Part shown: piece after piece, positions 38,257 through 47,540 of the stretch
How the letters are laid out: every line of letters starts with the position of its first letter
Position numbering within the stretch: position 1 is the first letter of the stretch
The notes under the pieces: generated by a model
Database searches by the model: none
Seen by the model: the letters and a program-made list of their open reading frames with translations, nothing else
What the model was told of the DNA's origin: nothing
Assembly: GCF_006538325.1 (NCBI RefSeq)
Contig: NZ_BJKK01000013.1
Coordinates: 1 to 64,000, forward strand
From: Alteromonas sp. KUL42
GTDB taxonomy: Bacteria; Pseudomonadota; Gammaproteobacteria; Enterobacterales; Alteromonadaceae
Length of the DNA stretch: 64,000 bases
Direction of reading: 5' to 3'
Program-made: the position numbers and the translations under genes

Positions 38257-38733
38257 ATGCAAGGTGACAAACAAGTAGTAGCAAAGTTAAACGAAGTGCT
38301 TACAAGTGAACTTACTTCGATAAATCAATACTTTCTGCACGCTAGAATGTTCAAAAACTGGGGTTTTTCAGAGCTAAACGAGAAGAACTATAAAAAGTCT
38401 ATCAAGGATATGAAGCAAGCTGATGCGCTTATTGAACGCATTTTGTTCCTTGAAGGCTTACCCAACTTACAAGCACTTGGCAAACTATATATCGGTGAAG
38501 ATACTGTAGAAATGCTTTCTTGCGACAGTCGTTTTCAGAAAGAGCAGTTACCTGTTCTACGCGATGCAATCGCGCTTTGTGAAGAGAAACAAGATTATGT
38601 TTCCCGTGATCTTCTAGAAGATATTTTAGAGTATGAAGAAGAGCACTTAGATTGGATTGAAACACAAGAATATCAAATTGATGCAATGGGTATTGAGAAC
38701 TACCTTCAAGCACAAGTAATGGGAGACGACTAA
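38257..38733 (+). CDS. bfr: Bacterioferritin, haem-type subunit with degenerate ferroxidase site
   Basis: The 158-residue four-helix-bundle protein ([20 protein letters not shown]) is close to E. coli Bfr. Aligned by eye, the haem-ligand Met52 is kept (SIKDMKQAD), but ferroxidase residues E51 and H54 are replaced by D and Q, and E94 by D. E127 and H130 remain (EEEHLDW). It should therefore bind haem but be a poor iron oxidase on its own. The ATG at 38257 is used; the frame is open 16 codons further upstream without family similarity. Its stop overlaps the start of the second subunit (TAATG). Confidence 0.92.
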   Translation: MQGDKQVVAKLNEVLTSELTSINQYFLHARMFKNWGFSELNEKNYKKSIKDMKQADALIERILFLEGLPNLQALGKLYIGEDTVEMLSCDSRFQKEQLPVLRDAIALCEEKQDYVSRDLLEDILEYEEEHLDWIETQEYQIDAMGIENYLQAQVMGDD

Positions 38734-39200
38734 TGAAAGGCAACCAAGCTATTATCGAAGGGCTAAACGAATTGCTCTCTTACGAGTTAGCCGCTATGGA
38801 TCAGTACTTCATTCATTCCCAAATGTATTTGGATTGGGGTTTAAATAAACTATATGAACGCATTAATCACGAGTTTGATGATGAGCGCGGACACGCAACC
38901 AAGTTAATTGAGCGCATGCTGTTTTTAGAGGGCACGCCAGACATGACCAAGCGCACGGGCTTTATTGTTGGTAAAGATGTGCCAGAAATGCTGGAAAGTG
39001 ATTTACGCGTAGAATATGAAGTTGACGCGAAATTGCGTGAAGTGATTGCACTTTGTGAAACTGAAAAAGACTACGTCACGCGCGATATGCTGATTGTGTT
39101 ATTGGATGACACAGAAATGGATCACGCCCATTGGTTAGAGCAGCAGTTAGGTTTAATCAAACGTATCGGTTTGCAAAACTACTTACAATCTCAAATGTAG
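38733..39200 (+). CDS. bfr: Bacterioferritin, ferroxidase-type subunit lacking the haem methionine
   Basis: The 155-residue protein ([20 protein letters not shown]) keeps the ferroxidase ligands E18, E51, H54, E94, E127 and H130 (NHEFDDERGHATKLIER and TEMDHAHW), while the haem Met52 is an arginine. With its neighbour it forms the known two-subunit arrangement, as in the BfrA/BfrB-type pairs of Neisseria and Pseudomonas, in which one chain oxidises iron and the other carries haem for iron release. Start overlaps the upstream stop by one base, giving tight stoichiometric coupling. Confidence 0.92.
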   Translation: MKGNQAIIEGLNELLSYELAAMDQYFIHSQMYLDWGLNKLYERINHEFDDERGHATKLIERMLFLEGTPDMTKRTGFIVGKDVPEMLESDLRVEYEVDAKLREVIALCETEKDYVTRDMLIVLLDDTEMDHAHWLEQQLGLIKRIGLQNYLQSQM

Positions 39201-39230
39201 AACACGCTTTTGCAGTAGTTGATTTAAATG

Positions 39231-39264
39231 AAACGGCCGGTTTGTTTTTACCGGCCGTTTTTAT
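39231..39264 (+). terminator. Rho-independent terminator after the bacterioferritin pair
   Basis: AAACGGCCGG and CCGGCCGTTT form a 10-bp stem with a T-rich loop and tail. Confidence 0.92.
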
Positions 39265-39286
39265 ATAACTTCTGCCTAGTTTTTTA

Positions 39287-39763
39287 TTACTGTGTTACAA
39301 AATACAAATAATGAGGCTGTTCTACCCCTTCAATATTAAGGCGCAATTGCCAACGCATCACTGGCTCGCTGCAACTGCCAAGCATAAACCATCCCGACCA
39401 CTTCCCATTGGCTTGCGCTTCTAGCAACACAGGGATTTTTCCCATATACATATTCATTCCCTCAATCCACGCACTTTCAATAACAATTCCCTGAGGTAAA
39501 GAAAGTGAAACGGTGATGGATTCTTCTGGAACTGGTGGTGTTGAAAAATGCGCAATAGCGATGTCTTCTCTTATTAAGAATTCACAGGTTTCATTGACAA
39601 ATGTACAACTATTTCCTATTCCATTTACTACACTGTTTTGAGTAAACGCTGAGGATTGAAATTTGTGAGCGAAATAAACGCAACCCGCTACAACTAATAT
39701 TGCAAGTAGAGGTAGGTTGTTATGTAAAATTTTTGTTTGTTTTTTGTTGACGTTTTTTAGCAT
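39287..39763 (-). CDS. Membrane-anchored hypothetical protein divergent from ccoN
   Basis: The 158-residue protein has one N-terminal membrane helix (LPLLAILVVAGCVYFAH) and an extracytoplasmic domain with four cysteines and a methionine-rich segment EGMNMYMGKIPV. The closing part WSGWFMLGSCSEPVMRWQL resembles small periplasmic proteins of cbb3 clusters such as FixH-like domains, but I cannot name the family. Methionine and cysteine content could mean copper binding. Its start codon lies 26 bases from the FNR box shared with ccoN, so co-regulation with the oxidase is likely. Confidence 0.7.
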   Translation of the reverse strand: MLKNVNKKQTKILHNNLPLLAILVVAGCVYFAHKFQSSAFTQNSVVNGIGNSCTFVNETCEFLIREDIAIAHFSTPPVPEESITVSLSLPQGIVIESAWIEGMNMYMGKIPVLLEAQANGKWSGWFMLGSCSEPVMRWQLRLNIEGVEQPHYLYFVTQ

Positions 39764-39788
39764 TTCTTAAATTTTATGTATTTCTTCA

Positions 39789-39802
39789 TTGACGGAGATC
39801 AA
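39789..39802. promoter_or_regulatory. FNR box in the ccoN upstream region
   Basis: TTGACGGAGATCAA differs from the consensus TTGAT-N4-ATCAA at one position. A TATCTT at 39821 is a possible -10 at roughly the spacing of a class II FNR promoter. It lies between the divergent gene at 39763 and ccoN, and fnr is encoded at the end of the same cluster. Confidence 0.75.
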
Positions 39803-39992
39803 GCTTAGGTAGTTTATGGTATCTTTTTGTAATTAAAAACCTTATCATCCGCGTACCAACTGGCTTGGAGACAATAATTATTACTTTTTCCGAGCTCGGT
39901 GTGAAGCGTTATTCGTTAGCTGATACACGTCTCGACCGCACTATTCCGGCAGTTGGAAACCATAGTTCATTTGAAGTGGAAGATTCATTAAA

Positions 39993-41426
39993 ATGAGTGA
40001 AATAAGCCAAGCACAACCTAATTACAACTATAAAGTAGTTAGGCAATTTACCATCATGACCATAGTCTGGGGTATCATTGGTATGGGCCTAGGGGTATTC
40101 ATTGCAGCGCAATTGTTTGCACCTATGCTTAACTTTGACACACCATGGCTAACATTCTCACGTTTGCGTCCGTTGCACACTAATGCCGTTATTTTTGCCT
40201 TTGGCGGCTGTGCGCTATTTGCAACGTCGTACTACATCGTTCAGCGTACCTGCCAGGTAAGACTGTTCAGTGACAAACTTGCCGCATTTACCTTTTGGGG
40301 TTGGCAAGCTGTTATCGTTTTAGCTGTTATAACCCTTCCATTGGGTTTAACCAGTTCGAAGGAATACGCTGAACTAGAGTGGCCAATCGATATTCTTTTG
40401 ACACTGGTCTGGGTCGCTTATATCATCAACTTCTTCGGAACCCTTGTAATCCGTAAAGTGTCGCACATTTACGTTGCAAACTGGTTCTTGGGAGCCTTTA
40501 TGTTAACGGTTGCAGTTCTGCATATCGGTAACAGCATGGCAATTCCGGTGTCTTTCACTAAATCGTATTCATTGTACGCGGGCGCTGTAGACGCTATGAT
40601 GCAATGGTGGTACGGCCACAACGCAGTAGGTTTCTTCCTTACTGCTGGCTTCCTAGGTATGATGTATTATTTTGTTCCTAAGCAAGCTGGTCGCCCGGTT
40701 TATTCGTACAGACTGTCAATTGTTCACTTTTGGGCATTGATTTCTTTGTACATCTGGGCTGGTCCTCACCACCTTCACTATACTGCCCTGCCTGACTGGA
40801 CTCAGTCTTTGGGTATGGTGATGTCAGTTATCTTATTTGTTCCATCTTGGGGTGGTATGATTAACGGTATCATGACACTTTCAGGCGCGTGGCATAAACT
40901 ACGCACAGACCCAGTATTGCGCTTCCTTATTGTTTCATTGTCTTTCTACGGAATGTCTACTTTTGAAGGTCCAATGATGGCAATTAAAACCGTTAACGCA
41001 CTCTCTCACTACACAGACTGGACAATAGGTCACGTACACTCTGGTGCGCTAGGTTGGGTTGCGATGGTATCAATTGGTTCTATCTATCACTTAATCCCAG
41101 TGCTATTCGGTCAGCGCGCTATGTATAGTACAAAGCTGGTTAACGTACACTTCTGGTTCGCTACTATCGGTGTTGTTTTATACATTGTTGCAATGTGGAT
41201 GTCAGGTGTACTTCAAGGTCTAATGTGGCGTGCAGTAAATGCTGACGGTACATTAACTTATAGCTTTGTAGAGTCACTTGAGGCTTCAAAACCTTTCTAT
41301 GTGGTTCGCTTCATCGGTGGTGTTTTCGTGGTTGCGGGTATGCTGGTAATGGCATACAACACATGGAAAACTGTTCGTGCCCCTAAAGGTAGTATCGCTG
41401 CTGATCCAGCGACTCAACCGGCGTAA
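39993..41426 (+). CDS. ccoN: cbb3-type cytochrome c oxidase subunit I
   Basis: The 477-residue catalytic subunit of the high-affinity cbb3 oxidase has about twelve membrane helices. Haem and CuB histidines are visible in [34 protein letters not shown] and [11 protein letters not shown]. This form of [17 protein letters not shown] is specific to CcoN as against aa3 oxidases. It reduces oxygen to water in the inner membrane at low oxygen tension. It leads an operon ccoN-ccoO-ccoQ-ccoP with very short gaps, driven by the FNR-boxed promoter. Confidence 0.97.
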   Translation: MSEISQAQPNYNYKVVRQFTIMTIVWGIIGMGLGVFIAAQLFAPMLNFDTPWLTFSRLRPLHTNAVIFAFGGCALFATSYYIVQRTCQVRLFSDKLAAFTFWGWQAVIVLAVITLPLGLTSSKEYAELEWPIDILLTLVWVAYIINFFGTLVIRKVSHIYVANWFLGAFMLTVAVLHIGNSMAIPVSFTKSYSLYAGAVDAMMQWWYGHNAVGFFLTAGFLGMMYYFVPKQAGRPVYSYRLSIVHFWALISLYIWAGPHHLHYTALPDWTQSLGMVMSVILFVPSWGGMINGIMTLSGAWHKLRTDPVLRFLIVSLSFYGMSTFEGPMMAIKTVNALSHYTDWTIGHVHSGALGWVAMVSIGSIYHLIPVLFGQRAMYSTKLVNVHFWFATIGVVLYIVAMWMSGVLQGLMWRAVNADGTLTYSFVESLEASKPFYVVRFIGGVFVVAGMLVMAYNTWKTVRAPKGSIAADPATQPA

Positions 41427-41441
41427 TCAAGGAGACGAATT

Positions 41442-42047
41442 ATGAAGAATCCACATGAGTTAATTGAAAAGAACGTTGGCCTGCTAACCGTTTTAATCTT
41501 AATAGCGATTAGTTTTGGTGCCATGGTGCAAATCACGCCGTTGATGTTTCAACAGCAAACTATGGAACCAGTAACGGGTTTGCGTCCATACACTGCGCTT
41601 GAACTTGAAGGCCGTGACATTTACATCCGTGAAGGGTGTGTAGGTTGTCACAGTCAGATGATTCGTCCATTCCGCGCTGAAACTGAACGTTATGGCCACT
41701 ACAGTGTTGCTGGTGAATCAGTATGGGAACACCCTTTCCTTTGGGGTTCTAAGCGTACTGGTCCCGACCTAGCACGTGTTGGGGGTCGTTATAGTGACGA
41801 GTGGCATCGAGTTCACCTGCTTAATCCTCGTAACGTTGTGCCTGAGTCGAATATGCCAGGGTTCCCTTGGCTTGCGGAAAACACGCTTGATGGCGAGTTA
41901 ACAGCTGAAAAAATGGAAGTATTCCGTGGATTTGGTGTTCCGTATACCGATGAAGATATTGCGGGTGCGAAAGCGGCAGTACAGGGTAAAACAGAAATGC
42001 AAGCCCTTATTGCTTATCTACAATCTCTTGGCACACATTTGAAATAA
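41442..42047 (+). CDS. ccoO: cbb3-type cytochrome c oxidase subunit II
   Basis: The 201-residue monohaem cytochrome c subunit has one N-terminal membrane anchor ([21 protein letters not shown]) and a CVGCH haem motif at residues 66-70 followed by [15 protein letters not shown], a block characteristic of CcoO/FixO. It transfers electrons to CcoN. It begins 15 bases after ccoN with AAGGAG upstream, and ccoQ starts one base after its stop. Confidence 0.96.
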   Translation: MKNPHELIEKNVGLLTVLILIAISFGAMVQITPLMFQQQTMEPVTGLRPYTALELEGRDIYIREGCVGCHSQMIRPFRAETERYGHYSVAGESVWEHPFLWGSKRTGPDLARVGGRYSDEWHRVHLLNPRNVVPESNMPGFPWLAENTLDGELTAEKMEVFRGFGVPYTDEDIAGAKAAVQGKTEMQALIAYLQSLGTHLK

Positions 42048-42048
42048 T

Positions 42049-42210
42049 ATGGACCAAGGTATTGTAGGCAGCATTTTTACTGTCATCGTCTTTGTATGCT
42101 TCATCGGTATTGTGTGGTGGGCGTTTAGCAGCCACAACAAGAAAAAATTCGATGAAGCTGCGAATCTAGTATTTGCAGACGAAGAAAAAGAAAAATCAAA
42201 AGAAGATTAG
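42049..42210 (+). CDS. ccoQ: cbb3-type cytochrome c oxidase subunit CcoQ
   Basis: A 53-residue protein (MDQGIVGSIFTVIVFVCFIG) with a single membrane helix ending IVWWAFSSHNKKKFDEAA and a highly charged tail, which is the CcoQ/FixQ pattern. It stabilises the oxidase complex. It lies in the usual place between ccoO and ccoP, starting one base after the ccoO stop and ending 16 bases before the ccoP start. Confidence 0.92.
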   Translation: MDQGIVGSIFTVIVFVCFIGIVWWAFSSHNKKKFDEAANLVFADEEKEKSKED

Positions 42211-42226
42211 CAGGAGTCTCGAACTC

Positions 42227-43180
42227 ATGAGTATGTTTTGGACAATTTGGATTTCAGTAATAACCCTTGGGTTAATTGCTGGTTGCTACTTCCTTCTACG
42301 CTGGTGTCTTGCTAACAAGACAGGCGTTCCTGAAGGCGAGTCAATGGGGCACGAATTTGACGGTATCATAGAACTTAACAACCAACTTCCGCGTTGGTGG
42401 ACAATCATGTTCTATGTAACTATTGTTTGGGGCTTCCTATACCTTGCGCTTTTCCCAGGTCTTGGGGCGTATGAAGGGATTCTAGGTTGGAGAAGTTCAA
42501 ACCAAGATATCCGTTCATTGGAAGAATCTGCTCAAGCGCGAATAGACGCTAAAGAGCAAGGTTATTTAGTTAAATATGACCGTGAATTGGACGTAGCTGC
42601 GGAGAAGTTTGACCCGATCTTCGAAGCGTACGCACAAATTCCCGTAGAAGAGCTTGCGAAAGATCCTGAAGCAAATAAAGTAGGTCAACGTCTGTTCCTG
42701 CAGAACTGCTCTCAGTGTCACGGCTCTGATGCTCGTGGTCAAAATGGTGGCTTCCCTAACCTAACGGATGACGATTGGTTATACGGTGGTTCTGGTGCGA
42801 AGATCGTTGAAACGCTTACACTTGGTCGTAAAGCAGCAATGCCTGCTTGGCTAGATGCAATGGGTGAAGACGGTATCGAAGAAGTGGTTAACTATGTACT
42901 TAGTCTAAGTGGTCGTGATGTTGAACCACAACTTGCAGAAGCCGGTAAAGCGCGCTTTGCAGTCTGTGCAGCATGTCACGGTATGGACGGTAAAGGTAAC
43001 CAAATGCTTGGTGCACCTAACCTAACTGACAACATTTGGTTGTACGGCGGTAGCCACAGAGCAGTCACTGAAACGCTAACTTATGGTCGAAACGGTGTAA
43101 TGCCTTCATTCAAGAAAACCTTGGGTGATGACAAAATACACGTAGTTGCGGCATACGTTTACAGCCTTTCAAATGATTAA
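42227..43180 (+). CDS. ccoP: cbb3-type cytochrome c oxidase subunit III, dihaem
   Basis: The 317-residue protein has two N-terminal membrane helices (residues about 5-25 and 60-80) with the CcoP signature HEFDGIIELNNQLPRWW between them, and two cytochrome c domains with haem motifs CSQCH (161-165) and CAACH (247-251). It receives electrons from soluble cytochromes. The ATG at 42227 is chosen, with CAGGAG upstream; the open frame to 42173 overlaps ccoQ and has no family similarity. A terminator follows. Confidence 0.96.
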   Translation: MSMFWTIWISVITLGLIAGCYFLLRWCLANKTGVPEGESMGHEFDGIIELNNQLPRWWTIMFYVTIVWGFLYLALFPGLGAYEGILGWRSSNQDIRSLEESAQARIDAKEQGYLVKYDRELDVAAEKFDPIFEAYAQIPVEELAKDPEANKVGQRLFLQNCSQCHGSDARGQNGGFPNLTDDDWLYGGSGAKIVETLTLGRKAAMPAWLDAMGEDGIEEVVNYVLSLSGRDVEPQLAEAGKARFAVCAACHGMDGKGNQMLGAPNLTDNIWLYGGSHRAVTETLTYGRNGVMPSFKKTLGDDKIHVVAAYVYSLSND

Positions 43181-43204
43181 TGATTTAAATCATTAAATAT
43201 CACC

Positions 43205-43233
43205 AAAAGCCTCGTTATCACGGGGCTTTTTTT
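43205..43233 (+). terminator. Rho-independent terminator after ccoP
   Basis: AAAAGCCTCG and CGGGGCTTTT form a 10-bp stem with one G-T pair and a T-tail. Confidence 0.9.
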
Positions 43234-43262
43234 ATGAGAAAATACAGCCATATAGTTTTATA

Positions 43263-43527
43263 ATACCAGTCCGCACAGATAATTACCCATTCAGCGAGAG
43301 TTAAAATGTTCGTAATCGCGGCGTGTTACCGCAGGTATAGTGGTTCTACATCAAGGTGACACAACAAAGAGTACGGACATTTTAAACTCGCCCTTCGGGA
43401 AGGTCTGGCAAGCTTCCCAGCTTCATTCTGGGAATTTGAAAGGGAACAGCCATTCCTGCATTCCCAAGCTTCGCTAGGAAACTTGCCAGCGCCTTCTGAG
43501 TGGGCAATTATCTATGCGGATTGGTAT
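43263..43527. mobile_element. MITE-like structured element between ccoP and fixH
   Basis: Terminal inverted repeats of about 32 bp (43263-43294 and 43496-43527) match at 28 positions: the left reads ATACCAGTCCGCACAGATAA, the right in reverse complement ATACCAATCCGCATAGATAA. Inside are two more nested inverted pairs, TTAAAATGTTCGTA (43301) with TACGGACATTTTAA (43370), and CTGGCAAGCTTCC (around 43405) with GGAAACTTGCCAG (around 43480). A TAA triplet at both outer edges (43261-43263 and 43527-43529) may be a target duplication. It encodes no transposase, so it would need one in trans. Confidence 0.8.
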
Positions 43528-43697
43528 AAGACACAAAAATATTAGAGTTTATTCAAGGTTACTTTTGCTTAATTCAATTCGATATGTTCATTCACTTTAA
43601 TGTGGAAATGAACGTCACCAAATCGTGTAGTTAAAAGTAATAAACCTAAAGTCACCTTGAATATGTTGTTTTATATTTACTATGAGAATACGCACCA

Positions 43698-44177
43698 ATG
43701 AATAACCCTTGGTATAAAGAATTTTGGCCCTGGTTTCTTATCGCAGTCCCTATCATCACGTTTACAATGGGCGGGGTTCTACTCAAATTGGCAGTTTCAA
43801 CGGAAGACAGCTTGGTAGTCGACGACTATTACAAAGAAGGCAAAGCCATTAATGCCCGTTTAGACAAAGAAGCTATAGCTAAGAAAATGAACATCACCAC
43901 CGATCTCACTATTAATGATGGAAGCATTGCCCTTCAGTTTCATTCTGGTATTCCCAAAGAAGGTAACGCCGTAAAACTAAGCTTTTATCATGTTACCTTA
44001 GAAGATCGTGATGTCAGTGTTTTATTAAGCCGTGATGCCAATGGTATATATCGCGGTTTTGTTGAAGAGAGTTTAGACGGTAAATGGCGTGTTTCTTTAA
44101 CACCGTTTGACGACAGCTGGAAAATTCAAAATACGCTTCATCTTCCCTATTCTGGCACCATCAAGTTTAACCCATAA
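43698..44177 (+). CDS. fixH: FixH-family cbb3 oxidase assembly protein
   Basis: The 159-residue protein has an N-terminal membrane helix (FWPWFLIAVPIITFTMGGVLL) followed by VDDYYKEGKAINARLDKE, the conserved FixH/CcoH block, and a periplasmic domain ending in TPFDDSWKIQNTLHLP. FixH is needed for oxidase assembly, probably in copper delivery with CcoI. It lies after the MITE-like insertion, and its stop overlaps the ccoI start (TAATG). CcoG, often found here in other groups, is absent. Confidence 0.9.
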   Translation: MNNPWYKEFWPWFLIAVPIITFTMGGVLLKLAVSTEDSLVVDDYYKEGKAINARLDKEAIAKKMNITTDLTINDGSIALQFHSGIPKEGNAVKLSFYHVTLEDRDVSVLLSRDANGIYRGFVEESLDGKWRVSLTPFDDSWKIQNTLHLPYSGTIKFNP

Positions 44178-46573
44178 TGTCAGAAAATAATTGTTACCAC
44201 TGCGGCTTGGAAATAGACAGTCGCGATAAGGACCAGTTCCACACCGTAATTTTAGGGCAACAGCGCGACATGTGCTGCCCTGGTTGCTTAGCGGTTGCCA
44301 ATGCCATTGTTCAAAACGGCTTAGAGGACTACTACCAATTTCGTACAGAGCCAGCACAAAAATCTGATGACGGTATACTAAGCACATTAGATAAACTAAA
44401 AGTCTATGACGAGCCGTCATTACAAGAAGAGTTTGTTTTCGACGAAGGTAAGCACAAACAAATTCAATTAACCCTTGAAGGTATTACCTGTGCGGCATGT
44501 GGTTGGTTGATTGAAAAGCAACTATCGAAAGTTGAGGGAATTAGGCAGGTGGCGGTAAACGTACAAGAACGGCGTGCGTTAATCACATGGTCTCCTCTTG
44601 ATATAAAACTAAGCCAAATTTTAGCTACATTAAAACGCATAGGTTATGTGGGTTCCCCTTTCCATCCTGACGAACACGAAGCAAGTTTTAAGCGTGAACA
44701 AAAGACGTTTTTAAAGAAGCTTGGACTAGCAGGTATAATGACAATGCAAGTCATGATGTTAATGACCGGTTTGTACTTTGACTGGTTTGGTGCAATCGAG
44801 CTTGAAACCAGACAATATTTCTATTGGGTGGCATTAACCCTTACCACACCTGTTGTACTGTACTCAGGAAGTACGTTTTATATCGGTGCGGCAAAGGCGT
44901 TGTCAGCAAAAACGGTCAACATGGATGTGCCAGTTACCATCGCGGTATTTGGTACCTATTTAGCCGGTATTCGCTCAACAGTACTCGAGCAAGGTGACGT
45001 CTATTTCGAGTCTATCTGCATGTTTATCTTCTTGCTTTTACTAAGTCGATTTTTAGAACATAGAAGCCGACACCGTGCAGCACAAATATCCGCAAATATG
45101 ATGCAGTATGTGCCTGTATCTGCAACCAAACTAAATACCGACGGCACTATTAGTGATTGTCTCGCAAAGCAGCTTGAAGTAGATGATGTGGTGTTAGTTA
45201 AGCCAGGTGAAACCATTCCCATTGACGGTGTGGTACAAGAGGGAAATGCCTCAGTAGACGAATCTATGTTAACAGGCGAATTTAACCCTGTTGCGAAACA
45301 CGCTAAAAGTGTGGTGTATGGCGGTACGGTATGTCAAGACGGTGCACTAACAATTACCGTTACCCAAACCCTTAAACACGCGTTGGTAAATCAAATTGTG
45401 CGCTTACAAGCAAGTGCCATGGCAACTAAACCCAAAGCGGCACAAGTTGCAGATAACTTCTCTCGTTACTTTGTTATCGCAGTACTGCTTATCGCTGGTT
45501 TTACTTATGGCTATTGGCGGTTGCAAGGCAGTGAAGAGGCGTTTTGGATCACAATCGCTGTATTAGTTGCAACCTGTCCGTGTGCATTGGGTTTAGCGAC
45601 GCCATCTGCGCTTACCTGTGCCATGGCAAAATTAAATCGACAAGGCATTTTGTTAAAACGCGCCGATGCACTCGAGCAAATTACATCTATCAATACTATT
45701 GCTCTTGATAAAACAGGCACTTTAACCCAAGGTAAATTTTCACTTATTGAAAAGTGGTTTGAGCCAAGTGTAGAGCCCGACAGTGTTATGAGCATTGCTA
45801 TTGCGCTTGAAGCACGTTCAGAGCACCCAATAGCACGCGCGTTTACAGATGATCAAGCACAAAAAGCTAATCATCAAGTAACGCATTACACAGTGACACC
45901 CGGCGGTGGTATTAGCGGTGAAATTAACGGCTCGCTATTCAAAATGGGTTCAGCGGCTTTTTGCGAGATTGAAGCCAACACAGCCACAATTAATGCAAAT
46001 GTTTTCTTAGCAGTTAACGGAAAATTACTTGCCGCTTTTGAAGTCAGTGATAGTTTGCGTGAAGACACCAAAGAGACATTAAACAGGTTAGCTAAAGACT
46101 ATGAACTGGCCGTTTTAAGTGGCGATACACAGCAAAATGTCGATAAAATTACGAATTCGTTACCCATAGAAACCGCTAAAGGTGGTTTAACACCCGATTT
46201 AAAGTATGCTGAAGTGCAAGCACTACAAAACGCAGGGCGAAAAGTAATGATGATGGGTGATGGCATAAACGATGCGCCTGTCCTCGCCAGTGCTGATGTT
46301 GCAATTGCTGTAGGAAATGCCACTGATGTGGCTAAAACGGCAGCTGATGTGATCCTACTAGGCGACCAACTTCTTGCCGTTCCGGCACTCATTGATACCG
46401 CACACCAGGTGAAAAGAAAGATTCGTCAGAACATAGGTTGGTCTATTGGCTATAACGTACTTATATTGCCTTTTGCCGTGTCTGGTGTGTTGTCACCTTG
46501 GATGGCTGTGGTAGGAATGTCACTGAGTAGTATTATTGTAGTGACCAATTCAACACGACTACTGAGCAAATAG
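44177..46573 (+). CDS. ccoI: Copper-exporting P1B-type ATPase for cbb3 oxidase assembly
   Basis: The 798-residue ATPase has an N-terminal cysteine-rich region (CYHCGLEIDSRD and MCCPGC), a heavy-metal-associated domain with GITCAACGWL (about residue 107), a TGE actuator (MLTGEFNP), the intramembrane CPC (VATCPCALGLATP), the phosphorylation motif DKTGTL and the hinge MMGDGINDAPVL. This is the CcoI/FixI form that supplies copper to the CuB site of cbb3 oxidase. About eight membrane helices. It lies between fixH and ccoS, in the standard order. Confidence 0.95.
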   Translation: MSENNCYHCGLEIDSRDKDQFHTVILGQQRDMCCPGCLAVANAIVQNGLEDYYQFRTEPAQKSDDGILSTLDKLKVYDEPSLQEEFVFDEGKHKQIQLTLEGITCAACGWLIEKQLSKVEGIRQVAVNVQERRALITWSPLDIKLSQILATLKRIGYVGSPFHPDEHEASFKREQKTFLKKLGLAGIMTMQVMMLMTGLYFDWFGAIELETRQYFYWVALTLTTPVVLYSGSTFYIGAAKALSAKTVNMDVPVTIAVFGTYLAGIRSTVLEQGDVYFESICMFIFLLLLSRFLEHRSRHRAAQISANMMQYVPVSATKLNTDGTISDCLAKQLEVDDVVLVKPGETIPIDGVVQEGNASVDESMLTGEFNPVAKHAKSVVYGGTVCQDGALTITVTQTLKHALVNQIVRLQASAMATKPKAAQVADNFSRYFVIAVLLIAGFTYGYWRLQGSEEAFWITIAVLVATCPCALGLATPSALTCAMAKLNRQGILLKRADALEQITSINTIALDKTGTLTQGKFSLIEKWFEPSVEPDSVMSIAIALEARSEHPIARAFTDDQAQKANHQVTHYTVTPGGGISGEINGSLFKMGSAAFCEIEANTATINANVFLAVNGKLLAAFEVSDSLREDTKETLNRLAKDYELAVLSGDTQQNVDKITNSLPIETAKGGLTPDLKYAEVQALQNAGRKVMMMGDGINDAPVLASADVAIAVGNATDVAKTAADVILLGDQLLAVPALIDTAHQVKRKIRQNIGWSIGYNVLILPFAVSGVLSPWMAVVGMSLSSIIVVTNSTRLLSK

Positions 46574-46574
46574 T

Positions 46575-46847
46575 ATGAGTATTATTTATGTACTGATTCC
46601 CATCGCCATCATTATTGTAGCAATAGCCATTGCTATCTTCTTTTGGGCGGTAAAATCAAATCAATTCGAAGATTTAGACCGTCAAGGCTACAGTATTTTG
46701 TTTGACGATGACTTACCACCGGAAGAGAAGAAGCTAGCAGAACAGCGCAAAGAAGTGCAAGAAAACCAAGAGAAAAGCCAGTTAGCCAGAAACGTCGCCT
46801 CGAAACAAAATGTCGATAACGCCCACAATACCCATGAACGGCATTGA
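46575..46847 (+). CDS. ccoS: cbb3 oxidase maturation protein CcoS
   Basis: The 90-residue protein has one N-terminal helix (IIYVLIPIAIIIVAIAIAIF) and the CcoS signature FFWAVKSNQFEDLDRQGYSILFDDD. CcoS is required for haem and copper insertion into the oxidase. The C-terminal extension of about 35 charged residues is longer than in most CcoS. It starts two bases after ccoI and overlaps the next gene. Confidence 0.93.
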   Translation: MSIIYVLIPIAIIIVAIAIAIFFWAVKSNQFEDLDRQGYSILFDDDLPPEEKKLAEQRKEVQENQEKSQLARNVASKQNVDNAHNTHERH

Positions 46848-47493
46848 TTATTTTTCCGCCTTTTTAATTGGGCTTGCAGGCGGCGTACACTGCGTCGGTA
46901 TGTGCGGTGGGATTGTGGCAGCCCTGCGCATGGCCTCACCAAAACATCAATCTGCTTTTCCTTATGCTTTATCGTATAACTTAGGGCGAATTGTGAGTTA
47001 CACACTTGCTGGTATGCTTGCTGGTGCGTTAGGTGTATTCGCATCAGATATTTTACCCGTTGCAAAATACCTACTTTCCTTACTTAGCGGTGTAATGCTT
47101 CTTCTATTGGCCTGCTATCTGGGGAGATGGTGGACAGGATTAACGAATATAGAACGCCTTGGCTCTGAACTTTTTAAGTATGTGCAACCCTTGTCAAAGC
47201 GATTTATTCCGTTTAAGTCACCACTAAGTGCCCTACCTTATGGTTTTATTTGGGGTTGGCTTCCATGTGGTTTAGTCTATTCTACGTTAACCTGGTCGCT
47301 TGCATCCGGCTCAGCTACGAAAGGAGGCATGATCATGCTTTTCTTCGGATTAGGCACCTTGCCTACGCTATTAGCAGCCAGTGCAAGTGCTCAATGGTTA
47401 ATTACAGGTTTTCAAAACCGTTATGTACGTCAGTTAATCGCAATAATAATGGCTATATACGCAATTAGTCTTATTTACCGCGCAATTATTTAG
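46810..47493 (+). CDS. Sulfite exporter TauE/SafE-like membrane protein
   Basis: The protein has about six membrane helices with [21 protein letters not shown] near the N-terminus and [22 protein letters not shown] in the middle. The HCxxMCGG and PCG motifs are shared with the CcoA/DsbD-like metal-handling branch of this family. Location between ccoS and fnr suggests it moves copper or reductant for the oxidase rather than sulfite. The start is uncertain: ATG at 46810 (overlapping ccoS by 38 bases, 227 residues) or ATG at 46834 (219 residues); neither has a clear ribosome-binding site. Confidence 0.85.
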   Translation: MSITPTIPMNGIDYFSAFLIGLAGGVHCVGMCGGIVAALRMASPKHQSAFPYALSYNLGRIVSYTLAGMLAGALGVFASDILPVAKYLLSLLSGVMLLLLACYLGRWWTGLTNIERLGSELFKYVQPLSKRFIPFKSPLSALPYGFIWGWLPCGLVYSTLTWSLASGSATKGGMIMLFFGLGTLPTLLAASASAQWLITGFQNRYVRQLIAIIMAIYAISLIYRAII

Positions 47494-47540
47494 AACTTTC
47501 GTTACTATATGCACAGCCTATTTTATTTGTGAGTAGTGTA

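Noticed and set aside
43301-43510. Short protein-coding gene inside the MITE-like element
   Set aside because: Open stretches are broken by stops and follow the inverted repeats; no ribosome-binding site or family match.
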